From Thermococcus camini (GTDB lineage Archaea; Methanobacteriota_B; Thermococci; Thermococcales; Thermococcaceae): 64,000 bases of DNA. The notes beneath the pieces are model-generated. The model did not search any database, had not been told where the DNA came from, and saw only the letters and a list, made by a program, of their open reading frames with translations. Shown in pieces: positions 1 to 8,697 of this stretch. The stretch's first letter is position 1. Each line of letters begins with the position of its first letter. The translations under genes were made by a program, and so were the position numbers. Where the stretch lies: assembly GCF_904067545.1 (NCBI RefSeq), contig NZ_LR881183.1, positions 996,277 to 1,060,276 on the forward strand. Reading direction: 5' to 3'.

Positions 1-32
1 TGAAGTTTGAGACTGCTGAGGTGGAGGGTTAA
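1..32 (+). CDS. 3' end of an upstream gene, probably tldD
   Basis: The first bases read in frame as KFETAEVEG followed by TAA, two bases before the start of the TldE/PmbA gene. Archaeal tldD genes normally sit directly upstream of pmbA/tldE and the two proteins form one protease, so this is inferred to be the C-terminus of TldD. Only nine residues are visible, so the identity rests on the neighbour. Confidence 0.5.
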   Translation, partial: KFETAEVEG

Positions 33-34
33 CT

Positions 35-1360
35 ATGGAGGAACTCATAAGGTACGGTGAGAAGTTTTTCGACGAGCTGGAGATTGCCCTTTACCGCTCC
101 CGTGACGTTAGCGCAAGTGTAGAGCTGAATGAGATTTCAATGGCCTCAACGAGGAGCGGGGCTTTGACGATAATCCGAGGAATCAAGGACAAGCGCCTCG
201 GCCTGGCTATAGTGGACAGCGACGAGCCAACCAAGATAAGGGAAGCCATTGAGCATGCCTCTAAAATGGCAAGGCTCAACAGCAGGGACGAGAAGTGGGT
301 TTCGCTTCCAGAGCCAGGAAAATACCTTGAGAAACCGAAGCCGAACTACGAGCTGAAAGATGCTTCCCCAGACGGGCTCGTCGAGATGCTCGTCAAGGCA
401 ATAAAGCTCGCCCGCGAGAAGGATGAGCACGTTGTGGTTGCAGGAGGAGAGGGCGGCGTTTCGTGGGAGGAGAGGCACATCGTCAACTCCCACGGGGTAG
501 ACGTTTCCCAGGAGGGCGGTGCGGCGTTTCTGTTCCTAGAGCTGGTCGGCAGGAAAGGTGACGTCGTAACGCCCGGCATCTTTGACTTCGACGCGAAGCG
601 CAGCTTAGAGCTCGATGTTGAGGGAGTCGTAGAAAGGGCCGTCCAGAAGGTCAAGTGGGCCTACAACGTCAAGGCCAGCAAAAACGAGGAGGTTCCAATA
701 ATCCTCGGCCCATGGGCGATTGCTGGACTTTTCAGCTATGCTCTCTTCCCAGCCTTCAGCGGTGAGCGCCTGGTTAAGGAAACGACACCGCTGGCAGGGA
801 AGGTAGGAGAGAAGATAGCCAGCGACGTGCTCACGATATACGACGACCCGTTCCACGAGCTGGCCATCGAGCCAGTTATAGCGGACGGTGAAGGTGTTCC
901 AACGAGGAAAAACGTCCTCATCGAGAACGGAACCTTCAGGGGCTTTGTCTGGGACAACTATTGGGCCAAAGTCCACGGCACCGAGAGCACCGGAAACGGC
1001 AAGAGGGACATAAGGAGCGGTGGCATAAACATAGGCTTCCACAGCGTGGTCATCGAGAAGGGGAAGCGCCCGCTGGAGGAGGTCATAGCGGAAATCGAGC
1101 ACGGCTACTTCGTGGACGGCTTCCAGGGCGCGCACTCGAGCAACCCGGACAACGGAAACTTCGCGGTGACCGCAAACCCTGCCTTCCTCATCGAGGACGG
1201 AGAAGTAAAGGGCGCCAGCGTCTTCCTCGTTGCGGGCAACGTCTACGAACTGCTGAAGAGCGCCACGGAGGTAACGAAGGAGCAGACCGTAATGCCTTTC
1301 ATGACCACCATCATAACACCATTCGTGAAGTTCGAGAACGTAAAGATAGCTGGGAAGTGA
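35..1360 (+). CDS. pmbA: TldE/PmbA-type protease subunit
   Basis: A 441-residue member of the TldD/PmbA family, of usual length. The C-terminal part has the family's conserved tract (GFQGAHSSNPDNGNFAV near residue 365) and ends with a beta-rich domain. I find no HExxxH zinc site, which is carried by the TldD partner, so this is the TldE-like half. Together the pair forms a cytoplasmic metalloprotease that trims peptides and, in bacteria, matures microcin B17 and degrades CcdA. The start follows GGAGGGTTAACT and lies two bases after the stop of the gene upstream, so the two are co-transcribed. The Thermococcales substrate is unknown. Confidence 0.9.
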   Translation: MEELIRYGEKFFDELEIALYRSRDVSASVELNEISMASTRSGALTIIRGIKDKRLGLAIVDSDEPTKIREAIEHASKMARLNSRDEKWVSLPEPGKYLEKPKPNYELKDASPDGLVEMLVKAIKLAREKDEHVVVAGGEGGVSWEERHIVNSHGVDVSQEGGAAFLFLELVGRKGDVVTPGIFDFDAKRSLELDVEGVVERAVQKVKWAYNVKASKNEEVPIILGPWAIAGLFSYALFPAFSGERLVKETTPLAGKVGEKIASDVLTIYDDPFHELAIEPVIADGEGVPTRKNVLIENGTFRGFVWDNYWAKVHGTESTGNGKRDIRSGGINIGFHSVVIEKGKRPLEEVIAEIEHGYFVDGFQGAHSSNPDNGNFAVTANPAFLIEDGEVKGASVFLVAGNVYELLKSATEVTKEQTVMPFMTTIITPFVKFENVKIAGK

Positions 1361-2626
1361 CTACTTTTCCCTATCTTTCACCCATTCTTCGAGGGTAACG
1401 ACGCGAACCGTTTTTCCTCTGATTTTGATCGTTTTTCCTCTCTCCCAGGTGACCATCGTTAGCCGTTCGATTCCCGTCTCGAACGATGCCTCGATTAGGG
1501 GTGAAAGCTCCCTCGTCTCATTATCTGGGGAAAGCTTCCACGTTACCTGAATCAGCTCCTCTTCGGGGAGTATGAAGTCAATCTCGTGTCCCGATTTTGT
1601 GACGTAGAAGAACAGGTCCTCGTTTGGTTCGAGGCCTTCCTTTAAGAGCTCCGTGAAAACGAGGTTCTCCAGGAGTTTTCCCCTGTCCTTAACCCCCAGA
1701 ACGCCGAGCAGGCCATTGTCCACGAAGTACGGCTTGAAACCAAGCAGTTCCTTCTTCTTTTCAGATTTAACGTAGGCCCTGAGCGGGAAGAGAACTAAGG
1801 CATCGTTGAGGTATTCAACGTAGTTCGCCAGGGTTGGCTTTCCCACAGCGAGTCCAAGGCTCTTCATTGTGGAGTGGAGCTTTGTCACAGAGGTGTGGCT
1901 CGACTTCGCGAGGAGCTTGAAGAGGAAGCGGAGAGCTTTAAGGTTGTCAACGCGCCAGCGCTCCACGATGTCCCGGTAAATTGTAACGTCGAGAATCTCG
2001 CGGAGGATTTCCCTTCTCAATTCGGGCTGTAAAACCACCTCCGGGTAAGCTCCCCACTCAAGGCACTCCCTTAAAACGCCAAGAGTTTTCCCCCGAACTT
2101 CGAGGGTTGGGAGCTCCCTACCAATGTTGAGTCCTGTGAGCTCTCCCAGGGAGAATGGGTAAAGATGGAGCGTTATTGCCCTGCCCCTCAGAACGGTCGC
2201 TATCTCCTTTGAGAGGAGCTTTGAGGAAGAGCCCGTCAGGATAACTCCATGTCCCCTGTCGAGGAGGTAACGAACGAAGCGTTCCCATCCATCAACGGCC
2301 TGAATCTCATCGAGCAGAAAAATGAGCTTTTCCCCCTTTGGAAGGCTGGCGAGGGAGTAGTAAACCCTCAGCATCTCCATGAGGTCGTTTGCAGTTGCCC
2401 CGACGAGCCTTGGGTCCTCGAAGTTGATATAGAGACTTCTCCTCCTCTCCCCGTCAAGCTCATCCCATAGCTGGAACAGGAAGTACGTCTTTCCAGCTCT
2501 TCGGGGCCCAACGATGGCGAGAGCTCTAGTTTTAGGGAGTTTAACTTCGATTTGCCTGGGAACGTACTTAACCCTGAGCTCAAGGTAGTCCGATATGATC
2601 TCTTCCCACGTTTCACGCTCAATCAT
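1361..2626 (-). CDS. AAA ATPase with DUF4143-type C-terminus
   Basis: A 421-residue P-loop ATPase common in many paralogous copies in Thermococcales. Walker A is GPRRAGKT at residues 40-47, Walker B is LIFLLDEIQ at about 101-109, followed by a sensor-like LTGSSSK. The C-terminal half (from about residue 200) has a winged-helix region and an endonuclease-like segment with GHEIDFILP, as in DUF4143 proteins. It is tail-to-tail with pmbA, the two stop codons being adjacent. A strong TATA (TTTTTAAAA) and a 20-bp palindrome lie at its start, so it may control itself. The cellular role of this family is not established. The start is well placed by the promoter. Confidence 0.85.
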   Translation of the reverse strand: MIERETWEEIISDYLELRVKYVPRQIEVKLPKTRALAIVGPRRAGKTYFLFQLWDELDGERRRSLYINFEDPRLVGATANDLMEMLRVYYSLASLPKGEKLIFLLDEIQAVDGWERFVRYLLDRGHGVILTGSSSKLLSKEIATVLRGRAITLHLYPFSLGELTGLNIGRELPTLEVRGKTLGVLRECLEWGAYPEVVLQPELRREILREILDVTIYRDIVERWRVDNLKALRFLFKLLAKSSHTSVTKLHSTMKSLGLAVGKPTLANYVEYLNDALVLFPLRAYVKSEKKKELLGFKPYFVDNGLLGVLGVKDRGKLLENLVFTELLKEGLEPNEDLFFYVTKSGHEIDFILPEEELIQVTWKLSPDNETRELSPLIEASFETGIERLTMVTWERGKTIKIRGKTVRVVTLEEWVKDREK

Positions 2627-2644
2627 GTTTTATGTATAAAACAT
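2625..2644. promoter_or_regulatory. 20-bp palindrome over the ATPase start codon
   Basis: ATGTTTTAT-GT-ATAAAACAT is a near-perfect palindrome with only the two central bases unpaired. On the minus strand it lies between the TATA element (about 2648-2656) and the coding region and includes part of the start codon. A protein bound here would block transcription start, so autorepression of the ATPase is a reasonable inference. Confidence 0.55.
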
Positions 2645-2677
2645 TCCTTTTAAAAATCTTGTTCTTCCCACAAAACA

Positions 2678-3673
2678 CTACTTCATGACTTTAAAGTCAA
2701 TCGCGATGTTGAACTGCCTCGGCGCGTAGGGGCGGACTTTCCTCTTCTCCAGGAACTTGACGGTGAAGCCGAGCTCTTTTGCGGCCGCCTTTATCTTCGC
2801 CTCGTGCTCCGAGAACAGGTCTTCCTCTGGAGCAAAGCCGTAGTAGTGGACAATTCCACCAGGCTTAACGCTCAGCATTGCCTCCCTCAGAAAACGGTCG
2901 GCGAACTTGGGGAGGTTCATTATCACCCTGTCAGCTTCGAGCTTTCCGGCTATTTTCCTCACGTCTCCGAGGATCGGCACGACGTTGTTGGCTTTGTTCA
3001 GTCTGATGTTCTCCTCAAGGTAGCGAATTGCCCAGGGGTTGATGTCGCAGGCGAAGACGAGCTTTGCCTTCTTGGCCAGAAGCACCGCGTACGGGCCGAC
3101 CCCGGCGAACATATCAAATATAATCTCCCCCGGCCGGGTCTTCTCGAAAATCCTCATCCGCTCCGTGGCCAGGCGGGGGGAGAAGTAAACCCTGGCAACG
3201 TCGAGCTTGAGCCTTATCCCGTTCTCGCGGTGGAGGGTTTCAGTCCTCCTCCTGCCGGCGAGGTGAACCAGCTCCCTCACGCGGTATTCCCCGGAAACCT
3301 TGCTCCCTTTGGCAAAGACGGCCTTTATGTGCCGGTGAACCTTGAGGATGGCCTCTCCAATAACTTTTCCATAGGACATCAGCTCTTCAGGTAGCTCGAT
3401 TATCGCTACGTCACCGATTATGTCGAAGGAGCTCGGGAGGAGCGGTCTAACATTCTCGGGAACCTCAACGACCTCGCGGTAGCTGTGGGGTCTTCTCTCA
3501 AGCCTTTCAAAGTCAGCCTCAATGAGCTCGAAGCCCTCAACCGGCTCTGTGACGGGGAAGAGTACGAACTCGCCCTCTCTTCTGACGGCGTATCCTTTAG
3601 CCAAGAGGCCGAGTTCGATCAGTTTTCTTCTGACTTTCTCAGCTTCCCGCTTGGGGACTTTAACCGCGAGCAT
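2678..3673 (-). CDS. trm5: tRNA (guanine37-N1)-methyltransferase Trm5
   Basis: A 331-residue class I SAM methyltransferase that makes m1G37 in tRNA, preventing +1 frameshifts. It has the Trm5 order: an N-terminal D1-like domain, the GRRRTETLHRENG region at 140-152, motif I DMFAGVGPYA at 187-196, and the catalytic NLPKFA at 253-258 (equivalent to NPPY). It resembles Trm5b of Pyrococcus. The open frame runs on to 3811, but that extension covers the tRNA-Glu gene on the other strand. The ATG at 3673 with a TATA (TTTTTTAAA) about 25 nt upstream gives the correct length, so I chose it. Transcripts are probably leaderless. Confidence 0.93.
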   Translation of the reverse strand: MLAVKVPKREAEKVRRKLIELGLLAKGYAVRREGEFVLFPVTEPVEGFELIEADFERLERRPHSYREVVEVPENVRPLLPSSFDIIGDVAIIELPEELMSYGKVIGEAILKVHRHIKAVFAKGSKVSGEYRVRELVHLAGRRRTETLHRENGIRLKLDVARVYFSPRLATERMRIFEKTRPGEIIFDMFAGVGPYAVLLAKKAKLVFACDINPWAIRYLEENIRLNKANNVVPILGDVRKIAGKLEADRVIMNLPKFADRFLREAMLSVKPGGIVHYYGFAPEEDLFSEHEAKIKAAAKELGFTVKFLEKRKVRPYAPRQFNIAIDFKVMK

Positions 3674-3751
3674 CAGGAGGGGATTTGGGAAGGAATTTAA
3701 AAAACTACCCCAACGAAAGATTTTTAAACGCTCTCCCTTCCCTAATATCGA

Positions 3752-3829
3752 GCCCCGGTGGTGTAGCCCGGTCAAACATGCGGGCCTTTCGAGCCCGCGC
3801 CCCGGGTTCAAATCCCGGCCGGGGCACCA
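3752..3829 (+). tRNA. tRNA-Glu (UUC)
   Basis: Acceptor GCCCCGG (3752-3758) pairs with CCGGGGC (3819-3825). The discriminator is A and CCA is encoded at 3827-3829. The T-arm is CCGGG-TTCAAAT-CCCGG. The anticodon arm is CGGGC-CTTTCGA-GCCCG, giving anticodon TTC, which reads Glu codons. A TATA element (ATTTTTAAA, 3720-3728) lies about 26 nt upstream. No intron is seen. Confidence 0.96.
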
Positions 3830-3883
3830 GAATTCTGCAGTTCTTTAGGCAAACTTTTTAAACCTCCGCCCGACCCTCAATCG

Positions 3884-5002
3884 ATGGCCATGAAAACGCT
3901 CGCCGAGGTTTTCAGGGAAGCCTTGAAGGAGAAGGGGATCGAGAGCTTCGGGGTGCTCTCAAAGCGCTTTAGAAAGTCAAAGAACAAGCTCCAGGACGTG
4001 GCAGTGGAGATAATCAACGGGAAGGGGGCAGTATTCCGCGTTCCTGAGAAGACTGCAGTGGCCTGGGACCTGAACGGCAACCGCGTTGAGGGCTCTCATT
4101 ACGCCTACGCCCCGCTGTGCATGACGGAGAAGTTCGAGATGGTTCTCTCGCCGGAGGAGCTCCGCTCAAAGCTCCCCGAGTGGCCGTACTTCATAATTGA
4201 CCTCTACCACTGGGACAAGCACACCCAGAAGGAGAAGGGCAAGGTCTGCCTGCAAGTGAGTCAGAGCTACGGCCTTCTGAGGGACTACTACACCGGAAGG
4301 GAGCTCGCCGTAACGTGGGCGAACGACGAGTTCAAAAGGATGTTCAAGGGTCCCATCGACAGGATAACCCCCTATGCCGGACCGACGGCAGAATTTTTGA
4401 AGGAAAAGGACATCGACGAGGTTGTTCTCCTTGACCCCTGGGCGGAGGAGGTTCTGAGCGAGAAGGATTTTGACGTGGGGGCCTTCATAATCGGCGGCAT
4501 CGTCGACACCGGTGGGAACAAGAAGAAGACCACGCCCAAGATAGGAGAAGAGCTTGAGAGGGCTGGTATTAAGGTCCGCAGAAGGAAGATCGTTCTCAAA
4601 GGCGACATCGTCGGCGTCCCCGACAGGATAAACCGGATTCTGGGGATAATCCTCAAGATGATGGTGGAAGGGAAGTCGATGGACGAGGCAGTTTACGAGT
4701 TTCAAGAACCCCTCCACGCCCGCTGGCGCCTGAGGAAGGAGCTACCCAAGAGGGCGATCAGATACAAAGTGAACGGCAAGACCTACAGGGTCATCGAGAA
4801 GGAGCTTTTCGATGAATACTCCAGATGGCTCAAGATCCGCTGGGAGGACTTCGTGAAGGTGCTGAGGGAGCTGGACTTAATAGCGCTTGAGAAGAAGAGG
4901 ATACACCACCTCAACAAGATTTCCAACGCAAGGATAATAAACGGAAAGCTTTACAGGGTGATTCTGCTCAAAAAGGCCGCGATGCTGTGCTATAACTGCT
5001 GA
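3884..5002 (+). CDS. trm10: archaeal Trm10, tRNA position-9 N1-methyltransferase
   Basis: A 372-residue protein matching my memory of the Thermococcales Trm10 family, a SPOUT-type SAM enzyme that in T. kodakarensis methylates N1 of A9 or G9 in tRNA. The middle (about 175-275) carries the SPOUT-like segment with VVLLDPWAEE, AFIIGGIVDTGG and GDIVGVPDRINRILGIIL, which would form the trefoil knot and cofactor site. An N-terminal basic region and a C-terminal KNGK-rich region flank it. TATA TTTTTAAA lies about 25 nt before the ATG. ATG at 3890 is an alternative start. It is convergent with valS and follows the tRNA-Glu gene, in a translation-related neighbourhood. Confidence 0.82.
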   Translation: MAMKTLAEVFREALKEKGIESFGVLSKRFRKSKNKLQDVAVEIINGKGAVFRVPEKTAVAWDLNGNRVEGSHYAYAPLCMTEKFEMVLSPEELRSKLPEWPYFIIDLYHWDKHTQKEKGKVCLQVSQSYGLLRDYYTGRELAVTWANDEFKRMFKGPIDRITPYAGPTAEFLKEKDIDEVVLLDPWAEEVLSEKDFDVGAFIIGGIVDTGGNKKKTTPKIGEELERAGIKVRRRKIVLKGDIVGVPDRINRILGIILKMMVEGKSMDEAVYEFQEPLHARWRLRKELPKRAIRYKVNGKTYRVIEKELFDEYSRWLKIRWEDFVKVLRELDLIALEKKRIHHLNKISNARIINGKLYRVILLKKAAMLCYNC

Positions 5003-5049
5003 GGCTTTCTTTTATCCTGTGTAGAAATCGGAGAATGAAAAGAAAGGGG

Positions 5050-7722
5050 TCAGAAGAACACTACCACCGCATCCCCAACAACTGCCGTCTCGACCTCTTC
5101 GCCCTCGCTGAACACTGCCTTTCTGATGACAACGTCGTCCTTGTTTAGTTCGACCTTTTCTCCGCCAACCTCGAACTTGACCTTTCCGGCCTCCTTGAGG
5201 GCCCTTGCAACCTCTTCCGCGTTCTCCTTGAGGTAGGCGGTGATCTTCGGCACGAGCTTGCCGTAGCGCGGCCCAACCGTCCTGAAGTTGGGCTTTATCT
5301 CAATGATGCGCTCCTCGAGTTCCGGCTCGCCCTGGATTATCTCCAGCCTCTCGATGTTCATGGTTCCGGCGATGTCCTTTTCGATGGCCTTCAGGGCCTC
5401 ATAGGAGTCGGTGGCGTAGATGGCCACGTGTCTGAGCTTGGCGTTCAGAGCGAGGCCGTGACTGTTCTTGTAGCGCCTCATGACACCGACTATCTCCCTG
5501 GCCAGCTCTCCGAGCTTCTCAGCCTCCTCGCTTATCCTGCCCTCGTCATACTTCGGCCACTCAAGGAGGTGCACGCTCTTGGCACCGATGTGCCTCTTGA
5601 ACATCTCCTGGTAGAGTTCCTCGGTTATGTGCGGGGCTAACGGAGCGAGGAGGAGCATCACGTTGTAGAGCAGCTCGTAGAGTGCCGCTTTCGCCTTCAG
5701 CTTGCTCTCCTCGTTGTCGCCGTAGAGGCGGTACTTGATCATCTCGATGTAATCGTCGGCCACCTCATGCCAGACGAAGGTCATCAGCTCTCTGGTGAGC
5801 AGGTTGAAGCGGTAGCGCTCCATCTCCTCGGTGGCGAACTTTATCAGCCTGTGGAGCCTGCTGAGTATCCAGCGGTCGATCGGCTCAAGCTCTTCCGGAG
5901 CTTTGGCGGGGTCAAAGCCTTCAAGGTGCCTCTCGGCGAAGCGGTAGATGTTCCAGACCTTCTGGAGGAAGCGGTAGTTGTAATCCACCGTCTCCCACTT
6001 GAACGGGTGGTCTTCGCCGGGCGGTGCCAGGGCCGTCCAGAGGCGGAGCGCATCGGCGCCGTACTTCGGTATGACCTCGTCCGGTGCAACCACGTTGCCG
6101 TAGCTCTTGCTCATCTTTCTGCCGTCCGGGCCGGCGACCATTCCGTTGATGAGGACATCATTCCAAGGTTTCTCGCCGGTTAGCTTATAGGTTCTGAATA
6201 TCGTGTAGAATGCCCACGTCCTTATGATGTCCGTTCCCTGCGGCCTGAGCGCGGTCGGGAAGTTGTGCTCGAACCAGCGCTTGGCCTCTTCGTCGCCCTT
6301 CATGGCCTCGTGCCACCGGGTTATGATGAGCGGGGTTATGCTTGAGTCTATCCAGCAGTCGAGGACGTCAGTTACGGGCTCAAGCTCTGCACCGCAGACC
6401 GGGCACTTCTCAACTGGAGGTTTGTCGAAGCGCGGATCAACCGGAAGGTCTTCTTCCCTCGCCGGAACCACGTGGCCGTTCTTGCAGACCCAGAACGGGA
6501 GCGTCGTTCCAAAGACCCTCTGTCTGCTGATGACCCAGTCCCAGTCCATACTCTCGGCCCAGTCCTTCAGGCGGAGGAACATATCGCTTGGATACCAGTT
6601 TATCTCCTCGGCGACCTTCACTATCTCGTCCGTGAAGTCCTTCACCTTGATGAACCACTGGGTCTTGGGGAGCAGCTCGATGGGTGCCATGCAGGAGCTC
6701 CTCTCGGTGTGCCTCAGCACGCGGTGGTGGACCTTCTTCTTGTCGTAGAGCAGACCCATCTTTTCGAGGTCTTCGGCGATTTTCTTTCTGACCTCTTCCG
6801 TCTTAAGGCCGGCATAGGGGCCGGCGTTTTCGTTCATCGTGCCGTCCTCGTTGATTGCTATGATAACCGGCAGGTTGTAGCGCTTCTGCCAGACGACGTC
6901 CTGCTCGTCGCCGTAGGTACAGTTGTAGACCGCACCGGTTCCAAATTCGGGGTCAACGTCCCCATCGGCTATAACAGGCACTTCCCTCTCGAATATCGGG
7001 AGCTTTACCTTCTTGCCGACTACATCTTTATAGCGCTCGTCCTCCGGGTGGACGAAGACAGCAACACAGGCCGGCATCAGCTCGGGCCTCGTGGTTGCTA
7101 TTGGCACATAGCCGCTTCCATCCGCCAGCGGGAGCTTGATGTAGTAGAGGTAACCGTCCTCCTCAACATAGCCGACTTCAGCCTTAGCCAGACTCGTCCT
7201 GCAGCGCGGACACCAGTAGACCGGGTGCTTGTCGCGGTAGAGCATGCCCTTCTCGTAGAACTCAAGGAGGGACTTCTGAACGGCAGCCTTGTACCAGTCA
7301 TCCATCGTGTGGTACTCCAGATCCCAGTCAGCGGAATAGCCTATCCTGATGAACTGGTTTCTCATCGCCTCGATGGCCTGCCAGGTCCACTCGACGCACT
7401 TCTGGAGGAACTTCTCTGGCTGATCTTTGCTGATTCCGAACTCCTTTTCAACCTTCAGCTCGGTCGGGAGGCCGTGGTTGTCAAAGCCCTGGGGGAAGAG
7501 CACGTTGTAGCCGGTCATTCTCTTGTAGCGCGCTATGATATCAATCCAGGTGTGGCTGAGCACGTGACCAAGGTGGAGCGTTCCGCTTGTGAACGGGGGC
7601 GGAGTGTCTATCGCATAGCTCGGCCTCTTCTCGTCGAGCTCGTACTTGTAGATTTTCTCATCAAGCCAGAACTTCTGCCACTTCGGCTCAATCTCGTTCG
7701 GGTCGTAGGTCTTGGGAAGCAT
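5050..7722 (-). CDS. valS: valyl-tRNA synthetase
   Basis: An 890-residue class Ia aminoacyl-tRNA synthetase that charges tRNA-Val with valine. HIGH appears as HLGH at residues 50-53 and KMSKSYGN near 536. The CP1 editing domain and a zinc-type CxxC pair (CPRC, CPVC) lie between them, and an anticodon-binding helical domain and a short C-terminal domain follow. I start at ATG 7722, since GGGTGAT lies six bases upstream as a ribosome site. GTG 7731 and ATG 7728 are possible but poorly spaced. A TATA (GATTTTTAAG, about 7773-7782) leaves a leader of about 30 nt. A candidate small RNA lies directly upstream. Confidence 0.97.
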   Translation of the reverse strand: MLPKTYDPNEIEPKWQKFWLDEKIYKYELDEKRPSYAIDTPPPFTSGTLHLGHVLSHTWIDIIARYKRMTGYNVLFPQGFDNHGLPTELKVEKEFGISKDQPEKFLQKCVEWTWQAIEAMRNQFIRIGYSADWDLEYHTMDDWYKAAVQKSLLEFYEKGMLYRDKHPVYWCPRCRTSLAKAEVGYVEEDGYLYYIKLPLADGSGYVPIATTRPELMPACVAVFVHPEDERYKDVVGKKVKLPIFEREVPVIADGDVDPEFGTGAVYNCTYGDEQDVVWQKRYNLPVIIAINEDGTMNENAGPYAGLKTEEVRKKIAEDLEKMGLLYDKKKVHHRVLRHTERSSCMAPIELLPKTQWFIKVKDFTDEIVKVAEEINWYPSDMFLRLKDWAESMDWDWVISRQRVFGTTLPFWVCKNGHVVPAREEDLPVDPRFDKPPVEKCPVCGAELEPVTDVLDCWIDSSITPLIITRWHEAMKGDEEAKRWFEHNFPTALRPQGTDIIRTWAFYTIFRTYKLTGEKPWNDVLINGMVAGPDGRKMSKSYGNVVAPDEVIPKYGADALRLWTALAPPGEDHPFKWETVDYNYRFLQKVWNIYRFAERHLEGFDPAKAPEELEPIDRWILSRLHRLIKFATEEMERYRFNLLTRELMTFVWHEVADDYIEMIKYRLYGDNEESKLKAKAALYELLYNVMLLLAPLAPHITEELYQEMFKRHIGAKSVHLLEWPKYDEGRISEEAEKLGELAREIVGVMRRYKNSHGLALNAKLRHVAIYATDSYEALKAIEKDIAGTMNIERLEIIQGEPELEERIIEIKPNFRTVGPRYGKLVPKITAYLKENAEEVARALKEAGKVKFEVGGEKVELNKDDVVIRKAVFSEGEEVETAVVGDAVVVFF

Positions 7723-7793
7723 AGGCATCACCCTTTCTGTTTTTTGAAGATGGGTTACCCTCAGAAGGGCGGCTTAAAAATCTTAGCAACGCC

Positions 7794-7884
7794 GGTGGTG
7801 CCGGAGTAAGGACTAACCAAGAAGCGCGGAACGCATGAAATTCATGGGTCGAAATCGGCGTTACGGTGGACGATAGGCACCACC
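7794..7884 (-). ncRNA. candidate structured small RNA
   Basis: A perfect 9-bp closing stem (GGTGGTGCC at 7876-7884 with GGCACCACC at 7794-7802, minus strand) encloses 73 nt that form an inner AACG/CGTT helix and a CATGA/TCATG hairpin. A TATA on the minus strand (ACTTTTTAAACC, about 7906-7916) sits 26 nt before the first base of the stem, the distance expected for an archaeal start site. TTTTT follows at 7776-7780. No ACA follows the stem and no C/D boxes are present, so it is not an obvious guide RNA. It lies between the methyltransferase stop and the valS promoter. I do not recognise the family. Confidence 0.6.
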
Positions 7885-7922
7885 AGGGTATAGAAATGAG
7901 CCAGGGGTTTAAAAAGTTTTGG

Positions 7923-8666
7923 CTACTTAACCGCCACCAGCCAGTACCTTCTGTCGTTGGGCCTCAGCTCGTGTCCATCTCCGTAGATTTTGACCTTTCT
8001 GAAGTGCTTCCCCGCCAAAAGCCTCATCTCCCTCGGAGTGTAGATGTTGAGCTCATCGTCCACCATGAAGGCCCTAACGCTCCCGTCGGGCTTAACTATT
8101 TGAACCAGCCTCTTGAAGCGGAGCTTTTGAAAAGCAGGCTCGACCTCGCGCCAGTCGGTTATGATTAACCGCTCATCGCCCTTCCGCTCGTCCCATACTA
8201 CCGGAGAGCTTCCGCCATAGTGCCAGCACGGGAAGTCGGCGATGAAAAGCCCGCCCGGTTTCAGGCCTCGTTTTACAGAATTGAATAATTCATGAATTGT
8301 GGAATCATCGAAGTAGGTAATTGAGGAGAAAAACATCGTTATCGCGTCGAACTCTTCCTCAAAATCACTCTCAAGCGCGTCCCCCTGAATGAACTCGACG
8401 CTAAGCCCTTCCCTTTCGGCCTTTCTTCTCGCGACGGTCAGCATCTCTTCGTGGAGGTCGAGACCGACCACGTTATAACCGCGCCTCGCCAGTTCGAGCG
8501 TCGGGATTCCGGTTCCGCAGGCGAGGTCGAGGATTTTCTTTACCTCCCGTTCAGCCTCTTTCCTGAAGAGCTCCTCCATAAAGTCAATCTCATCTCTAAC
8601 CCGCTCGGCCCTTCGACGGTAGATGGTATCGTAATACTCCGCCAGAACTGTGTAGAGCTCGTGCAT
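7923..8666 (-). CDS. SAM-dependent methyltransferase
   Basis: A 247-residue class I methyltransferase. Motif I is ILDLACGTGIPTLELA at about 44-59, the acidic motif II is VVGLDLHEE and motif IV is DAITMFFSSITYF. The C-terminal beta-rich part probably shapes the substrate pocket. It resembles small-molecule or protein methyltransferases of the PH1305 type, with no known substrate. GGTGCGATG precedes the start. It ends just before the promoter of the candidate small RNA and lies downstream of the cobD-like gene on the same strand, 31 bp away. Confidence 0.82.
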   Translation of the reverse strand: MHELYTVLAEYYDTIYRRRAERVRDEIDFMEELFRKEAEREVKKILDLACGTGIPTLELARRGYNVVGLDLHEEMLTVARRKAEREGLSVEFIQGDALESDFEEEFDAITMFFSSITYFDDSTIHELFNSVKRGLKPGGLFIADFPCWHYGGSSPVVWDERKGDERLIITDWREVEPAFQKLRFKRLVQIVKPDGSVRAFMVDDELNIYTPREMRLLAGKHFRKVKIYGDGHELRPNDRRYWLVAVK

Positions 8667-8697
8667 CGCACCACCAAAAATGAATGTAGGTTCAGGT

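Noticed and set aside
961-1398. Basic, Arg/His-rich open frame of 145 codons
   Set aside because: It overlaps pmbA in another frame and has shadow composition with no ribosome site.
3674-3811. N-terminal extension of the Trm5 frame
   Set aside because: It is antisense to the tRNA-Glu gene and its promoter, and ATG 3673 gives normal Trm5 length.
6472-7809. Long plus-strand open frame of 445 codons
   Set aside because: It lies opposite valS and its translation has no recognisable domain; a codon-bias shadow.
7794-7884. H/ACA or C/D guide RNA identity for the small RNA
   Set aside because: No ACA follows the closing stem on either strand, and no RTGATGA/CTGA pair is present.
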